DNA of 64,000 bases, taken from positions 558,001-622,000 of the forward strand of contig NZ_JACGWT010000003.1 in assembly GCF_014137855.1 (NCBI RefSeq), written 5' to 3'. Both the position numbers and the translations under genes were made by a program. Each line of letters starts with the position of its first letter. Positions within the stretch are counted from its first letter, which is position 1. This DNA is from Microlunatus kandeliicorticis. Its GTDB lineage: Bacteria > Actinomycetota > Actinomycetes > Propionibacteriales > Propionibacteriaceae. Below the pieces are notes generated by a model that searched no databases, was not told the DNA's origin, and saw nothing but the letters and a program-made list of their open reading frames with translations. Below are positions 32,735 to 41,996 of this stretch, one piece after another.

Positions 32735-33091
32735 TCACCCGACGCAGAGACAGAACGGGTGTCCGGCGGGGTCGAGGAACACCCGGAAGGTGGTGCCCGG
32801 CTGGTGCGGGTGCTTGGTGGCACCGAGCCTCAGCACTGCGGCCTCGGCCTCGTCGAGGTCGTCGACCGTGACGTCGAGGTGCAGCTGCTGCGGGCGTTCC
32901 TGGCCGGGCCAGTCGGGCGGGACAAAGCCGTCGACCTGCTGGAAGCCGATCGAGTCGCCGTACTCGGCCCGGATGGTCGCCCAGTCGCCGTCGGACTGCA
33001 CCGGCCAGTCGAGCAGCGCCCCGTAGAAGGTGGCGAGTGCGGCGGGGTCGGGACAGTCGAGGACGACCTGCGGGAAGCGTGCGATGGCCAT
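32735..33091 (-). CDS. VOC-family protein
   Basis: A 118-residue glyoxalase/dioxygenase-fold protein (CPDPAALATFYGALLDWPV, then LHLDVTVDDLDEAEAAVLRLGA and DPAGHPFCLCVG). The metal-binding residues suggest a real or degenerate VOC site. Many such stand-alone actinobacterial proteins have no known substrate. The ATG at 33091 has GAGGCT ending 6 bases upstream, consistent with a leaderless start. Hairpin repeats flank it on both sides. Confidence 0.85.
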   Translation of the reverse strand: MAIARFPQVVLDCPDPAALATFYGALLDWPVQSDGDWATIRAEYGDSIGFQQVDGFVPPDWPGQERPQQLHLDVTVDDLDEAEAAVLRLGATKHPHQPGTTFRVFLDPAGHPFCLCVG

Positions 33092-33145
33092 GCGCCGAGC
33101 CTCCCACCGACGGCAGACAGTGCGGGTTCTGAGGCACGCAGCACA

Positions 33146-33229
33146 CGCTTCGACAGGCTCAGCGCACGGGTCGGCGCTCTGACAGGCTCAGCGCACGTCC
33201 GATCCGGTGCCCTGAGCCTGTCGAAGAGC
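33146..33229. repeat. Three hairpin repeats, one in inverted orientation
   Basis: Copies at 33146-33164 (stem CGCT/AGCG), 33174-33194 (stem GCGCT/AGCGC, loop with two changes) and an inverted copy at 33209-33229 (stem GCCCT with one mismatch). They fill the gap between the VOC gene start and the end of the phosphoesterase gene. The inverted copy could fold with the direct copies into a larger stem. Confidence 0.7.
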
Positions 33230-33231
33230 GG

Positions 33232-36030
33232 TCAGTGGTCGCCGTCGACCCCCGGGATGTTCGCGCCGGGGACGTCGTCCGGGGCGTAGATCTTCGAGTC
33301 ACCCGGGTAGGGCTTCTTCCACTGGTGTGTCTGGTACCAGGTGTAGCGGTTGAACTGCTCGGGGTGGGCGTAGTCGGGGATAGCGCCGTTGCCGGTGAAG
33401 TGCTGCTGGTTGCTCCAGTCCTCCCACGCCTTGGCGACCTTCTGCTGCGCGGTCGGGACCGCCACCGCCTGCTTCTGCGCGGTGCGGACCTTGGCGGCCG
33501 CCGCCCCGGTCCGGCCGAGCGTGTCGAGCCCGCAGGACGGCGGGGTGACCACACCCTCGGTGAGCGGGATCTGGTTCGGCACCGCGGTGAACGGCTTGGT
33601 GTCCGGCTTGCTCGTGAACGCGCCGTACATCGGGGTCGCGGCGGCCACCCGCTGGTTGAGCGGCTGGGCCCCGAGGATCTGCTCGATGGTCCGCACCATG
33701 GTGATCTGGCTGTAGTAGGTGTCGACCACCCTGCCGTGCTGGGCCCACGGGCTGATCACCTGCACCGGTGCGCGATGCCCGTCGACGTGGTCGGCGCCGG
33801 CCTGGCTGTCGTCCTCGACGACGAAGATCGCCGAGCTCTTCCAGTAGGCGCTGTGCGAGATCTCGTCGACGATCTTGCCGACCGCGAGGTCGTTGTCGGC
33901 CACCTGCGCCTCCGGATCGGCGGTGCCGCCGGTGTGGTCGCTCGACAGCCAGAACATGTTCAGGTCGGCCGGACCCTGCTGCTCGAACTCCTGCTTCCAG
34001 ATCTGGTAGCGGTAGAGGTCCGGGATCGCGGTGTCGAACTGCGGCGCGTCGTGGTTGGAGATCGCGTTCAGCGACGGGATCGGTGACTGGTCGTCGACCC
34101 GGATCGACGGATCGGTCAGCTGGGCCGGGTCACCGCCGTTCTCGACGTCCTTGGCCGCGCAGTAGTACTGCTGCCAGGTCGCGCTCTCGGGCTTGTTCTC
34201 GAAGGCCATGAACTCGCCGAAGTTGCGGACGCTCTTGCCGGCCGCCTGCGCCGCGGTCCAGAGGAAACCCGAACGCTGGTGACCGAGCACGTCGTTCTCG
34301 GTGTCGTAGCTGCGGAGGTACTCGCCGGCGCTCGACTCGGTGTACTCGGGGTTGTCGCCCTGCATCACCCAGTTGTGACCCTCGGCGGAGTTGGTGCCGA
34401 CGTCGTAGAAGTTGTCGTAGAGACCGAACTGCCGCTCGAGGGCGTGCTGGTTCGGTGCCGCCTTCTCGCCGAACTGGGCCAGCGTCGGGTCGCCGTTGCC
34501 ACGCGGGTCGTCGCCGTAGACCTGGTCGTAGGTGCGGTTCTCCTTGACGATCAGGAAGACGTGCTTGATCGTCGACGGGTCACCGATCCGGGTGGGCACC
34601 GGCACGGGTTTGGCCTTCTTGCCCGTCGCCTGGGTGACGTCCTTGCCGGTCCAGCCGTTCTGCGCGAACACGGTGGCGGTGGCCTGGGCGATCTGCCGGT
34701 CGCTCGGCAGCGGGAAGCGGGTCAGCGAGGCCGTGGTGCTGTGGGTGCCGTGACCGCTGGCGAGCACCGTCCCCGGGCCGGTGTTGAAGTTCAGCTCCGG
34801 GCCGCGGGCGTCGATCCCACGGGTGTTGGTGACCACGACCTGGCCACCCGCCAGCGCGACGTCGGAGGGGTAGTAGTCGGTCGGCAGCAACCCGACGTAG
34901 TCGACCGGCTGCTGCGGATCACCCGAGTAGCGATAGACCGCGAGGGCGTTGGCCCGGGCCAGGGTGACCAGCAGGTGGCCGTCGGAGGTCAGGGCGATCG
35001 ACGTCGGCGCGTACCCGACGTCGGAGGACGGCCACGGCTTGGTGTCGATGGTCTGGACGACGCGGTTCCGGCGGGTGTCGATCACCGAGACGCTGTCGTC
35101 GAAGGTGTTGGCGACGAACAGCGCGTTCCCCGCGACGGTCAGCGCCGTCGGGTGCAGCCCGACGGCGATCGTCCCGACGGTGGCCGACGGGTCGGCCGGG
35201 TTGATCACGCTGACGGTGCCGGTGGTCGAGGTGCCCAGCGTCGGGTCGGCCGGCACCTGGGTGCCGTAGGACTCGATGGTGGTGTCCCCGGTGGCCGCCG
35301 GGCGCCCGCCCTCGTTGCTGACGTAGAGCAGCCCGTTGACGAAGGCGAGCTCACGCGGGGCGGTGCCCACGCTCCAGGTGTGCTCGACGGTCCCGGTCGA
35401 CGGGTCGAGCGCGGCGACCGCGTTCTGCCCGTTGAGCGGGACGTAGAGGGTGGTCCCGTCGGGTGAGTAGACCGACTTGCCCGGCAGCGCCGACTGCCCG
35501 GCGACCTGCTGGAGCGGGACCGAGACCCCGGTGCCGAGGGTGCCGTCGGCGTTGACCGGGAACCGCGTCAGGCCGTCGGTCTGCGGCAGCCAGAGGTACC
35601 GGCCGTCCGGCGAGAACGTCGGCCCCTCCTGCCCGACGCTGCCGTCGCTGAGCTTCTGGTTGACGCCGGTGGCGCTGCCGACCAGGTAGATCAACTTGAA
35701 GCTGGTCAGGTCGAACATCTGCAGCACCACGTTCTTGTCGGTGCTGCTGGCGGCCAGGAAGCGGCCGTTCGGGCTGACCGTGGATCCCATGATCTTGCCG
35801 AACTTGGTGACCAGCCGCTGGCCCTGTGGGGCCAGCGTCTGGTCGGAGGAGATCTGCAGGCCGCCGGCGTAGCTGCTGCCGACCTGCTGGCTGCCGAAGA
35901 CCTTGGTGCTGCCGTAGGCGGCACCGCTGCCGACGACGGCGAGCGCGGCCAGGCCGACGGCGGTCAACCGGACCGGCCGTCCGGCCCGGACCCGGTGGGT
36001 CCGGGGCCGACGGAGACGGGTGACGTTCAC
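33232..36030 (-). CDS. Secreted bifunctional YncE-like propeller/alkaline phosphatase-family phosphoesterase
   Basis: A 932-residue protein with an N-terminal export signal (basic start, then LTAVGLAALAVVGSGAAYGS). Residues about 45-480 form a YncE-like beta-propeller of repeated GRYLWLP/VYSPDG units. The C-terminal half is a phosphoesterase of the PF04185 type (IKHVFLIVKENRTYDQVYGD, EGHNWVMQGD, SAIFVVEDDSQAGADHVDGHR), related to phospholipase C/acid phosphatase with metal ligands in these motifs. The GTG at 36030 has AAAGGA upstream. It is followed upstream by an ABC exporter pair on the same strand. Confidence 0.9.
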   Translation of the reverse strand: MNVTRLRRPRTHRVRAGRPVRLTAVGLAALAVVGSGAAYGSTKVFGSQQVGSSYAGGLQISSDQTLAPQGQRLVTKFGKIMGSTVSPNGRFLAASSTDKNVVLQMFDLTSFKLIYLVGSATGVNQKLSDGSVGQEGPTFSPDGRYLWLPQTDGLTRFPVNADGTLGTGVSVPLQQVAGQSALPGKSVYSPDGTTLYVPLNGQNAVAALDPSTGTVEHTWSVGTAPRELAFVNGLLYVSNEGGRPAATGDTTIESYGTQVPADPTLGTSTTGTVSVINPADPSATVGTIAVGLHPTALTVAGNALFVANTFDDSVSVIDTRRNRVVQTIDTKPWPSSDVGYAPTSIALTSDGHLLVTLARANALAVYRYSGDPQQPVDYVGLLPTDYYPSDVALAGGQVVVTNTRGIDARGPELNFNTGPGTVLASGHGTHSTTASLTRFPLPSDRQIAQATATVFAQNGWTGKDVTQATGKKAKPVPVPTRIGDPSTIKHVFLIVKENRTYDQVYGDDPRGNGDPTLAQFGEKAAPNQHALERQFGLYDNFYDVGTNSAEGHNWVMQGDNPEYTESSAGEYLRSYDTENDVLGHQRSGFLWTAAQAAGKSVRNFGEFMAFENKPESATWQQYYCAAKDVENGGDPAQLTDPSIRVDDQSPIPSLNAISNHDAPQFDTAIPDLYRYQIWKQEFEQQGPADLNMFWLSSDHTGGTADPEAQVADNDLAVGKIVDEISHSAYWKSSAIFVVEDDSQAGADHVDGHRAPVQVISPWAQHGRVVDTYYSQITMVRTIEQILGAQPLNQRVAAATPMYGAFTSKPDTKPFTAVPNQIPLTEGVVTPPSCGLDTLGRTGAAAAKVRTAQKQAVAVPTAQQKVAKAWEDWSNQQHFTGNGAIPDYAHPEQFNRYTWYQTHQWKKPYPGDSKIYAPDDVPGANIPGVDGDH

Positions 36031-36073
36031 GCGGGTTCCTTTCGAGGAGGGATGGAGCGTGGCGAGCGGAGGA

Positions 36074-37426
36074 TCAGGAGCCGCCGAGCAGGTCGACGGA
36101 GCCGTCGAACTGCCAGAGGGGGTTGGGGGCGTCGCCGTAGGGCGCGCGGACCAGGAAGAAGCCGTTGACCTCGGTCGGGCCGTCACCGTCGGCCTTGTAG
36201 CGGCCGTCGGCGGTGACGTCGAGCTGGTAGATGGCCGAGCCGACCGCGGTGGCGCCGGGCAGGCGCCAGCTGACCACGCAGCGCCAGTCGTTGCCGGCGC
36301 CCTCGTCGGCCACCAGCGAGCCGCCCTTGTCGCAGGTCGCCGTGGTCTGCAGCTGCGCCTCGGTGACAGCCGGTCGGTGCAGCTCGTCGGTCTGCAGCCG
36401 GTAGAGGTGTCCGTACGCGGTGGCGAGCGAGCGCTCGAGCTTCGCCTGGCTGATCCCCGAGCCGGACGGGGCGATCCAGCTGATCACCAGCGCCGCGACC
36501 GCGCTGACCGCGGCGAGCGGGAGCAGCCCGGCGATCACGAACCGCCGGCCCGACCCGTCGTGGGCCAGGTCGGCGAAGTTGCGGCGGACGAAGATCAGGT
36601 ACGCGGCGACGGTGGCCGCGAGGGCCCACGCCAGCGCGACGAGCACGCCGGTCACCAGCGGGCCGGTCTGGACCGGTGCGGTGAAGAGCCCGCGCCATGC
36701 GACGAAGGCCCCACTGGGCAGCGCCAGCCGGACGGCCAGCGGGATCGGCAACAGCTGGAGCACGGCGACCAGCACCGCGAGCAGCGCGGGGACGGCGAGC
36801 CCCATCGGCGAGCGCCCGAGCGCCACCGAGCCGAGCAGACCGACGGCGGCGAACGCGGCGGTCGGCGCGAGCACGCACAGCCAGGCCAGCAGGTAGCGCC
36901 CGGCGACCTCGTCGGGCGGCAGGGTCTGGCCCGACAGCCCGACCAGCGGCCGGTTCCCGACCGCAAGCAGCCCGCCGACCACGCCGGAGACGGCCAGCCC
37001 GGTGACCATGATCACGATCACGACGGTGCTGGCCAGCGCTTTGGCCGCGAAGATCCGGCGGGGTGAGCGCACCGCGATCATCAGGTGGCGCCAGGTGCCC
37101 AGCCGGTCCTCGACCGCGAACACGTCCCCGGCGAACAGCGAGGTGAGCAGTGGCAGCGCCCACTCGCAGCCGAACGCCAGCACCACCAGTCCGCCGGACC
37201 AGCCGGTGGCGTTCATCCACCGGCCGAACACGGTGTCGGAGGGCAGCAGGCTCTGCCGGCCGACCACTCCGGTGATCACGGCAGGGGCCAGCCAGCACAC
37301 GATCAGCAGCACCCGTGCCCGCCAGCTGGCCAGCAGCTTGACCAGCTCGAACCGGACGCCGGCGGCGACCGGAGCCGGGCGGGCGGCGACGGTCTGCGGG
37401 CGGGCGGGCGTGACGAGAGCGTTCAT
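36074..37426 (-). CDS. ABC exporter permease with C-terminal external domain
   Basis: A 450-residue ABC-2-type permease with roughly six to seven membrane helices (first at about 38-58, last at about 292-315). After the last helix, about 130 residues lie outside the membrane and contain a cysteine pair (TTATCDKGG, DWRCVVSW). That extension resembles a small secreted lipoprotein-like domain fused to the permease. Its ATG overlaps the ATPase stop (ATGA), and it ends 43 bases before the phosphoesterase start. Substrate unknown. Confidence 0.8.
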   Translation of the reverse strand: MNALVTPARPQTVAARPAPVAAGVRFELVKLLASWRARVLLIVCWLAPAVITGVVGRQSLLPSDTVFGRWMNATGWSGGLVVLAFGCEWALPLLTSLFAGDVFAVEDRLGTWRHLMIAVRSPRRIFAAKALASTVVIVIMVTGLAVSGVVGGLLAVGNRPLVGLSGQTLPPDEVAGRYLLAWLCVLAPTAAFAAVGLLGSVALGRSPMGLAVPALLAVLVAVLQLLPIPLAVRLALPSGAFVAWRGLFTAPVQTGPLVTGVLVALAWALAATVAAYLIFVRRNFADLAHDGSGRRFVIAGLLPLAAVSAVAALVISWIAPSGSGISQAKLERSLATAYGHLYRLQTDELHRPAVTEAQLQTTATCDKGGSLVADEGAGNDWRCVVSWRLPGATAVGSAIYQLDVTADGRYKADGDGPTEVNGFFLVRAPYGDAPNPLWQFDGSVDLLGGS

Positions 37427-38472
37427 GCCGGCTGGCCGGTCAGCAGCTCGGAGCGGTCACGGTGACCGTGGTGATCATCGCCCGGACGGCCCTGGTGATC
37501 ATGGACGTGGTCGGCGCCCCGGTGATCATCCGACGACCCGGTGAGGGCGAGGTAGGCCGCCTCGAGCGGCGCCACCACCGGGGCCAGCTCGCGGACGGCG
37601 ATCCCCGCCTCGACCAGCCGACGGACGAGGGCGTCGAGGGCCGGGTCGGCTGCCCGCACCACCAGGGTGTCGGGCGCGGGAGCCCGGTGCGGGTCGTCCA
37701 CCAGGACGAGCCCGCGGACTGCGCCGGCCAGCGTCCGAGCCGCGTCGGGGTCCGTGGTGCGCAGCCGGTAGTCGAGGGCGCCGTGCGCGGCCGCGAGGTC
37801 GGCCACCGGTCCGGTGAACACCACCCGGCCGGTGGCGAGCAGGGTGACCGACGAGCAGAGCGCGGCGAGGTCGTCCATCCGGTGGCTCGACAGCACCACC
37901 GCGGTCCCCTGCCCGGCCAGCCGGGTGAGGGTGCGGTGGACCTGCCGGGTGCCGGTCGGGTCCAGCCCGTTGGCCGGTTCGTCGAGCACCAGCAGCCGCG
38001 GCCGGGTGAGCAGGGCGGAGGCCAGCCCGAGCCGCTGACGCATCCCGAGCGAGAAGCCGCGCACCGGGTCGTCGGCCACCTCGGCCAGCCCCACTTCGTC
38101 GAGCACCTCGTCGATCGTCGCCTCGACCGCCGACCGCCGGCCGGGACGCAGCCCGCGGAGCGCGGCCAGCGCACGGAGGTTGCGCCGCGGACTGAGCGAC
38201 GGGTAGAGCCCGGGCCCGTCGACGAACCCGGCCACGCCGTCCGGGACACCGAGCGCCCGACCGACGGTGACGCCCAGGACGGTCAGCTCGCCGCGGTCGG
38301 GGACGGCCAGTCCGAGCAGCAGCCCGAGCAGCGTGGTCTTGCCGGCGCCGTTCGGACCGATCAGGCCGTGCACCGCACCCGCGCCGACGTCGAGATCGAC
38401 GCCGTCGAGGGCGACGACCTCGCCGAACCACTTGCCGACCCCGCGTGCCCGGACCGCCTGGTCCCGCTCCAT
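37423..38472 (-). CDS. ABC transporter ATP-binding protein with His-rich tail
   Basis: A 349-residue ATPase. Walker A is GPNGAGKTT (about 40-48), the signature is FSLGMRQRLGLASALL, and Walker B is RLLVLDEPANGLDP. The last 30 residues are unusual: six or more histidines among Asp and Gly (DDHRGADHVHDHQG, then DDHHGHRD). Such tails bind Zn, Ni or Co in other proteins. It is coupled to the permease by ATGA. An ABC-2 exporter role is inferred. Confidence 0.87.
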   Translation of the reverse strand: MERDQAVRARGVGKWFGEVVALDGVDLDVGAGAVHGLIGPNGAGKTTLLGLLLGLAVPDRGELTVLGVTVGRALGVPDGVAGFVDGPGLYPSLSPRRNLRALAALRGLRPGRRSAVEATIDEVLDEVGLAEVADDPVRGFSLGMRQRLGLASALLTRPRLLVLDEPANGLDPTGTRQVHRTLTRLAGQGTAVVLSSHRMDDLAALCSSVTLLATGRVVFTGPVADLAAAHGALDYRLRTTDPDAARTLAGAVRGLVLVDDPHRAPAPDTLVVRAADPALDALVRRLVEAGIAVRELAPVVAPLEAAYLALTGSSDDHRGADHVHDHQGRPGDDHHGHRDRSELLTGQPA

Positions 38473-38587
38473 CGACTCCCGACCTTCCCTCGCGCTGGCT
38501 ACCGCTGAGGAAAGCTAAGGAAGCTAAGTGACCTGTTCGGGCGGCATCGGGAAACTTCTCCCCAACAGCGGGCGAGCGGAGGACTCC

Positions 38588-38621
38588 GCGTCGGGACTCA
38601 GCCCGCGTCGGGACTCAGCCC
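38588..38621. repeat. Tandem 17-base duplication covering a stop codon
   Basis: The unit GCGTCGGGACTCAGCCC occurs twice back to back (38588-38604 and 38605-38621). The second copy carries the stop codon of the ceramidase-like gene (38615-38617, minus strand) and the first is an extra copy in its 3' flank. It looks like a recent slippage or replication duplication. Confidence 0.7.
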
Positions 38622-39910
38622 ACGGCGGCGGTCCGGGCGGAGAGGTCGGCCAGGGCGTCGACGATCGCTGCCTCGGCGTGGCCGGGCTGCAGCCGGCTGG
38701 AGAGCACCTCGAAGGTCAGGTAGCCGCCGGCGGTGTTGCTGGCCACGTAACCCGACGGGGCGCGCCCCCCGGTGAGGGTGAGGATCCAGGCGTGCTTGGC
38801 CGGGGCCTCGCGACGCCAGCGCTGGCCGATCTCGGTGAACAGCTCGGCGTCGACGTGGCCGAGGAGGATGTCCCCCAGCCGGAGCAGCCCGACCCGGAGC
38901 GGCACCGGCTCGGCGTCGACGTAGGTGCCCGGTCGTCCGGCCCGGCCGGTGTCGGTGCGCCGGCGTCCGGGCAGGGTGACGGTCTGCTCGGCGGCGCCGA
39001 TCCGGACGTCGGCGAGCGGCCGGTCGCAGCGCTCGCGGCAGACCGCGATCACCTCCTCACCGAGCACCGTGCCCATCGCCTCGACCAGCCGGTCCTGTTC
39101 GCCGAACAGCCGGGCCACCACCGGGTCGTCGCGGTCGAGCCCCTCGCCGCCGGGCGGCATGGCGTTCGCGATGTCCTCACCCCGGGCGTTGTACGCGGCG
39201 ATCCGGTGCGCCCGCAGGTCGAGGGTCTGCTGGTAGAAGACCGGGTTCTGGTCGCCGGCGCAGCCGCTGAACCACAGCGACACCGCGCCGTCGCCGAGTG
39301 CCTGCTCGACGTGCCGGGTCGCCACCCCGGGCAGGTCGGCGCTGATCAGGTCCTGCATCCCGGTGACCACGGCGTGCACCGCGTAGTGCTGGACGACCGC
39401 GATCACCCCGCCCCCGGGTTCGGTGAGGCGGAGCACGCCGACGGTCTGGTCCGACGGCCCGGCGTCGTTGCGGCCCTCGCGCCACTGAGCGGTGGCGGCG
39501 TCGAAGAGGTTGCGGTTGACGTTGACCGCAGAACGGCCGGTGCCGACGGCCAGCTCGGCCGGCCGGAGGGCGGCGACCGCCTCCCCGACCGCGCTGACCA
39601 TCGCGTCCGCCCATCGGGCGCCGAGGACGTCGGGAACGCTGTGGGTGTGGGTGGCGCTGACCAGCAGGTGGTCCGCCGCGATCCCGTACCGCTCCGCCAC
39701 CTGCGCGGCCACCTCGGTGCACACCTCGGTGCCCAGACCGATGATGTCGACGCTGACCAGCGCGGCCCGGGTGCGGCCGTCGTCGAGCACCAGCGCGCGG
39801 ACGAAGACCGGGTCCCGGACCCCGCGGAACCGCTCGGGCAGCGGCTCCGGCGTGACGTCGATCTTCGCGGCCCCGGCCCGCAGGCCCGGGCTCGGGGCGC
39901 TGACGGTCAT
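38615..39910 (-). CDS. Neutral/alkaline ceramidase-like N-terminal domain protein
   Basis: A 431-residue protein resembling the zinc-dependent N-terminal domain of neutral ceramidase. It starts RAGAAKIDVTPE and has the metal-binding SATHTHSVPD and a VVQHYAVHAVVTG region, then SGCAGDQNPVF. There is no signal peptide, and the C-terminal ceramidase domain is missing, as in many bacterial stand-alone members. Hydrolytic activity on an unknown substrate is likely. The ATG at 39910 is at the end of the MFS gene (ATGA). Confidence 0.82.
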   Translation of the reverse strand: MTVSAPSPGLRAGAAKIDVTPEPLPERFRGVRDPVFVRALVLDDGRTRAALVSVDIIGLGTEVCTEVAAQVAERYGIAADHLLVSATHTHSVPDVLGARWADAMVSAVGEAVAALRPAELAVGTGRSAVNVNRNLFDAATAQWREGRNDAGPSDQTVGVLRLTEPGGGVIAVVQHYAVHAVVTGMQDLISADLPGVATRHVEQALGDGAVSLWFSGCAGDQNPVFYQQTLDLRAHRIAAYNARGEDIANAMPPGGEGLDRDDPVVARLFGEQDRLVEAMGTVLGEEVIAVCRERCDRPLADVRIGAAEQTVTLPGRRRTDTGRAGRPGTYVDAEPVPLRVGLLRLGDILLGHVDAELFTEIGQRWRREAPAKHAWILTLTGGRAPSGYVASNTAGGYLTFEVLSSRLQPGHAEAAIVDALADLSARTAAVG

Positions 39911-41259
39911 GTCCTCACCCTGCCGGAGATCCGCCGGCGACCGATGACCACCCCGACGAAGACGAGCGCGGCGAGCCCGGTCGCCGCCGCGGGCAGCACG
40001 AACAGGTGCGGGATGCCCAGGCTGTCGCCGGCGACCCCGGCGTAGAGCCCGCCGAGCGCGCCGGAGACCATCAGCGAGCTGCTGAAGGTGTTGGTCGCGG
40101 TGGCCAGCCGCTCGGGGCAGAGCTCCTGGGCGATGGCGACACCCAGCACGCCGGTGGCCGCCACGGTGACCGACATGAAGACCTGCCCGATCGCGATGGT
40201 GGTCAGGCTGTCGGCCCCGGCGTAGGAGAGGTAGGCGCCGGCCGCGGTGACGATCCCGAGCGCAAAGATCCGCATCGCCCCGAACCGCGAGGCCAGCTGG
40301 GCGAGCAGCGCCATGAAGACGATCTCCAGCAGCGGCTGCAGTGAGATCACCGCGCCGCGGGCGAACGCGCTCACCTTCAGCGTCTCGGCCATGTAGATCG
40401 ACAGGAACGAGAGCTTGATCGACTCGCCGGACATCATCAGCACGCCGACCACGGTGAACATGATCAACAGCGCGAACCGGCCCTTCGGCACCGGCACCGG
40501 AGCCGGCCGTGCGGGCGCCTGCTCCCGGTCGCGGCGACGCAACCGCGCCGGGGTCTCGGGCAGGTGCCGGCCGGCGAACAGGATCGGCACCAGCGCCACC
40601 GCGGACAGCGCGCCGGTGACCAGCAGGGTCGCGCGCAGACTGGTGACCGCGGCCAGCCAGGCGCCCAGCGCGGGCCCGGTGATCCAGCCGACCGCCTGGC
40701 TGATCCTCAACAGGGCCAGCACGCCGTACCGCGACGGCGTCGGGTGCTGCTCGAGATAGCCACGAGCCACCGTGAAGAGCTGCCCACCCGCGGTCCCGGC
40801 CAGGCTGAGCACCAAGACGTTGATCACGAACGGCACCCACGGCTGCTGCGCGAGGGCGATCACCGCCCAGCCGATCGCGGCGAGCAGCGAACCGATCACC
40901 GCCAGCGGGATCCGCGAGTCGAGCCGGTCCGACAACGCGCCGACGGCGAAGCCGGCGACCGGGGCCGCGAGATTGGTCACGTAGTAGAGCCCGGCGACCC
41001 GGACCGACAGACCGAGGTCCTGGGTGAGGAACAGGCCCATCTGCGGCCAGCTCAGCGACAACGCGAACCCCGACAACAGCATGGCCACGAACAGCCAGCG
41101 CAACGGAGCGTGCCGGACCAGATAGCGCCAGGCCGCCTCGGGTCGCTCGGTCAGGGTGGAGGCGCCGGTCTCCTCCACCTCGACCCCGGCGGTGGCACCC
41201 GGGTCGGTTCCCTGGTCGGGAACGGCGTCGGCCTCGGGCGCGCGCCCGGTCTGTCGCAT
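39907..41259 (-). CDS. MFS transporter (sugar-efflux type)
   Basis: A 450-residue major facilitator with 12 membrane helices. The N-terminus (about 60 residues) is hydrophilic. Segments such as GALSDRLDSRIPL (MFS motif A) support the assignment; it resembles sugar efflux transporters (SetA-like). ATG at 41259; an upstream extension to 41331 is Arg-rich and unlikely to be translated. Coupled by ATGA to the ceramidase-like gene, so transport and hydrolysis may share a substrate. Confidence 0.86.
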   Translation of the reverse strand: MRQTGRAPEADAVPDQGTDPGATAGVEVEETGASTLTERPEAAWRYLVRHAPLRWLFVAMLLSGFALSLSWPQMGLFLTQDLGLSVRVAGLYYVTNLAAPVAGFAVGALSDRLDSRIPLAVIGSLLAAIGWAVIALAQQPWVPFVINVLVLSLAGTAGGQLFTVARGYLEQHPTPSRYGVLALLRISQAVGWITGPALGAWLAAVTSLRATLLVTGALSAVALVPILFAGRHLPETPARLRRRDREQAPARPAPVPVPKGRFALLIMFTVVGVLMMSGESIKLSFLSIYMAETLKVSAFARGAVISLQPLLEIVFMALLAQLASRFGAMRIFALGIVTAAGAYLSYAGADSLTTIAIGQVFMSVTVAATGVLGVAIAQELCPERLATATNTFSSSLMVSGALGGLYAGVAGDSLGIPHLFVLPAAATGLAALVFVGVVIGRRRISGRVRT

Positions 41260-41429
41260 CGTCTGCTGGTCTCCTGATCGTCGGGCACCCCGGGCCACGG
41301 CTCGACCCGCCCGGCGACGACGAGACCCCACTGTCCGGTCGACACCGCTCTCCCTCGGCCTGCAGTCTTTCCCGTGCCCTGATTCCCCGGGGCGCCGGGG
41401 CGGGATGCGCGGGTCCTAGGGTGGCGGAC

Positions 41430-41942
41430 GTGTTCGGCGGAGACCCGGTCTGGCCGGTCGATCTCGGCGACCTGCGGCTGTGGCCGATGGAGAGCGAGGA
41501 CGGCCCGCTGCTGCAGGAGCTGTTGGACGACCTCGCCGACTTCCGGACCCCGTTCGGCGAGCCCGGCCGGGCCGACGCGGTCAGCACCTTCGTCGCGCTG
41601 CCGCAGGGCGTCGACTACGACGCCAAGCTGCTGGTCGGCGTCTGGCGCAACGGCCTGCTGATCGGTGCCCTCGACTGCATCGTCGGCTATCCCGACCCCG
41701 CCACCTGGAGCGTCGGGCTGCTGGTGGTGGCCGACCGGCACCGGGGCAACGGCGTCGGGTCGGCGGTGCTCGGCTGGCTCGAGCGGACCGCCCGCGACCG
41801 CGGCGTCCGGACGCTGCGCGCGGCCATCCGCCGGCAGAACGTCGACGGGCAGCTGTTCGTCGAACACCACGGCTGGGCCCGCGACCTGACCGCCGTCGAC
41901 GCCGAGCTCGGCACCTGGACGAAGAGCCTGAGCGCGGGCTGA
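41430..41942 (+). CDS. GNAT-family acetyltransferase
   Basis: A 170-residue acetyltransferase with the acetyl-CoA loop RHRGNGVGSAVLGWLE and LRAAIRRQNVDGQLFVEHHGW, the usual N-terminal acetyltransferase end. Substrate unknown. The frame opens at a GTG at 41421, but TAGGGT (41417-41422) overlaps that codon and lies 7 bases before the GTG at 41430, so I take the latter as a likely leaderless start. Confidence 0.8.
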   Translation: MFGGDPVWPVDLGDLRLWPMESEDGPLLQELLDDLADFRTPFGEPGRADAVSTFVALPQGVDYDAKLLVGVWRNGLLIGALDCIVGYPDPATWSVGLLVVADRHRGNGVGSAVLGWLERTARDRGVRTLRAAIRRQNVDGQLFVEHHGWARDLTAVDAELGTWTKSLSAG

Positions 41943-41996
41943 CCCGACGCTCCGACCCCGACCGGGTCCGTCGCCGGCTCGTGCCAGGCTGGCCCG

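Noticed and set aside
38615-41587. A 990-codon minus-strand open frame that could be a fusion protein
   Set aside because: Only its C-terminal 431 codons encode the ceramidase-like protein, with its own start at 39910. The rest is antisense or out of frame to the MFS gene and Arg-rich.
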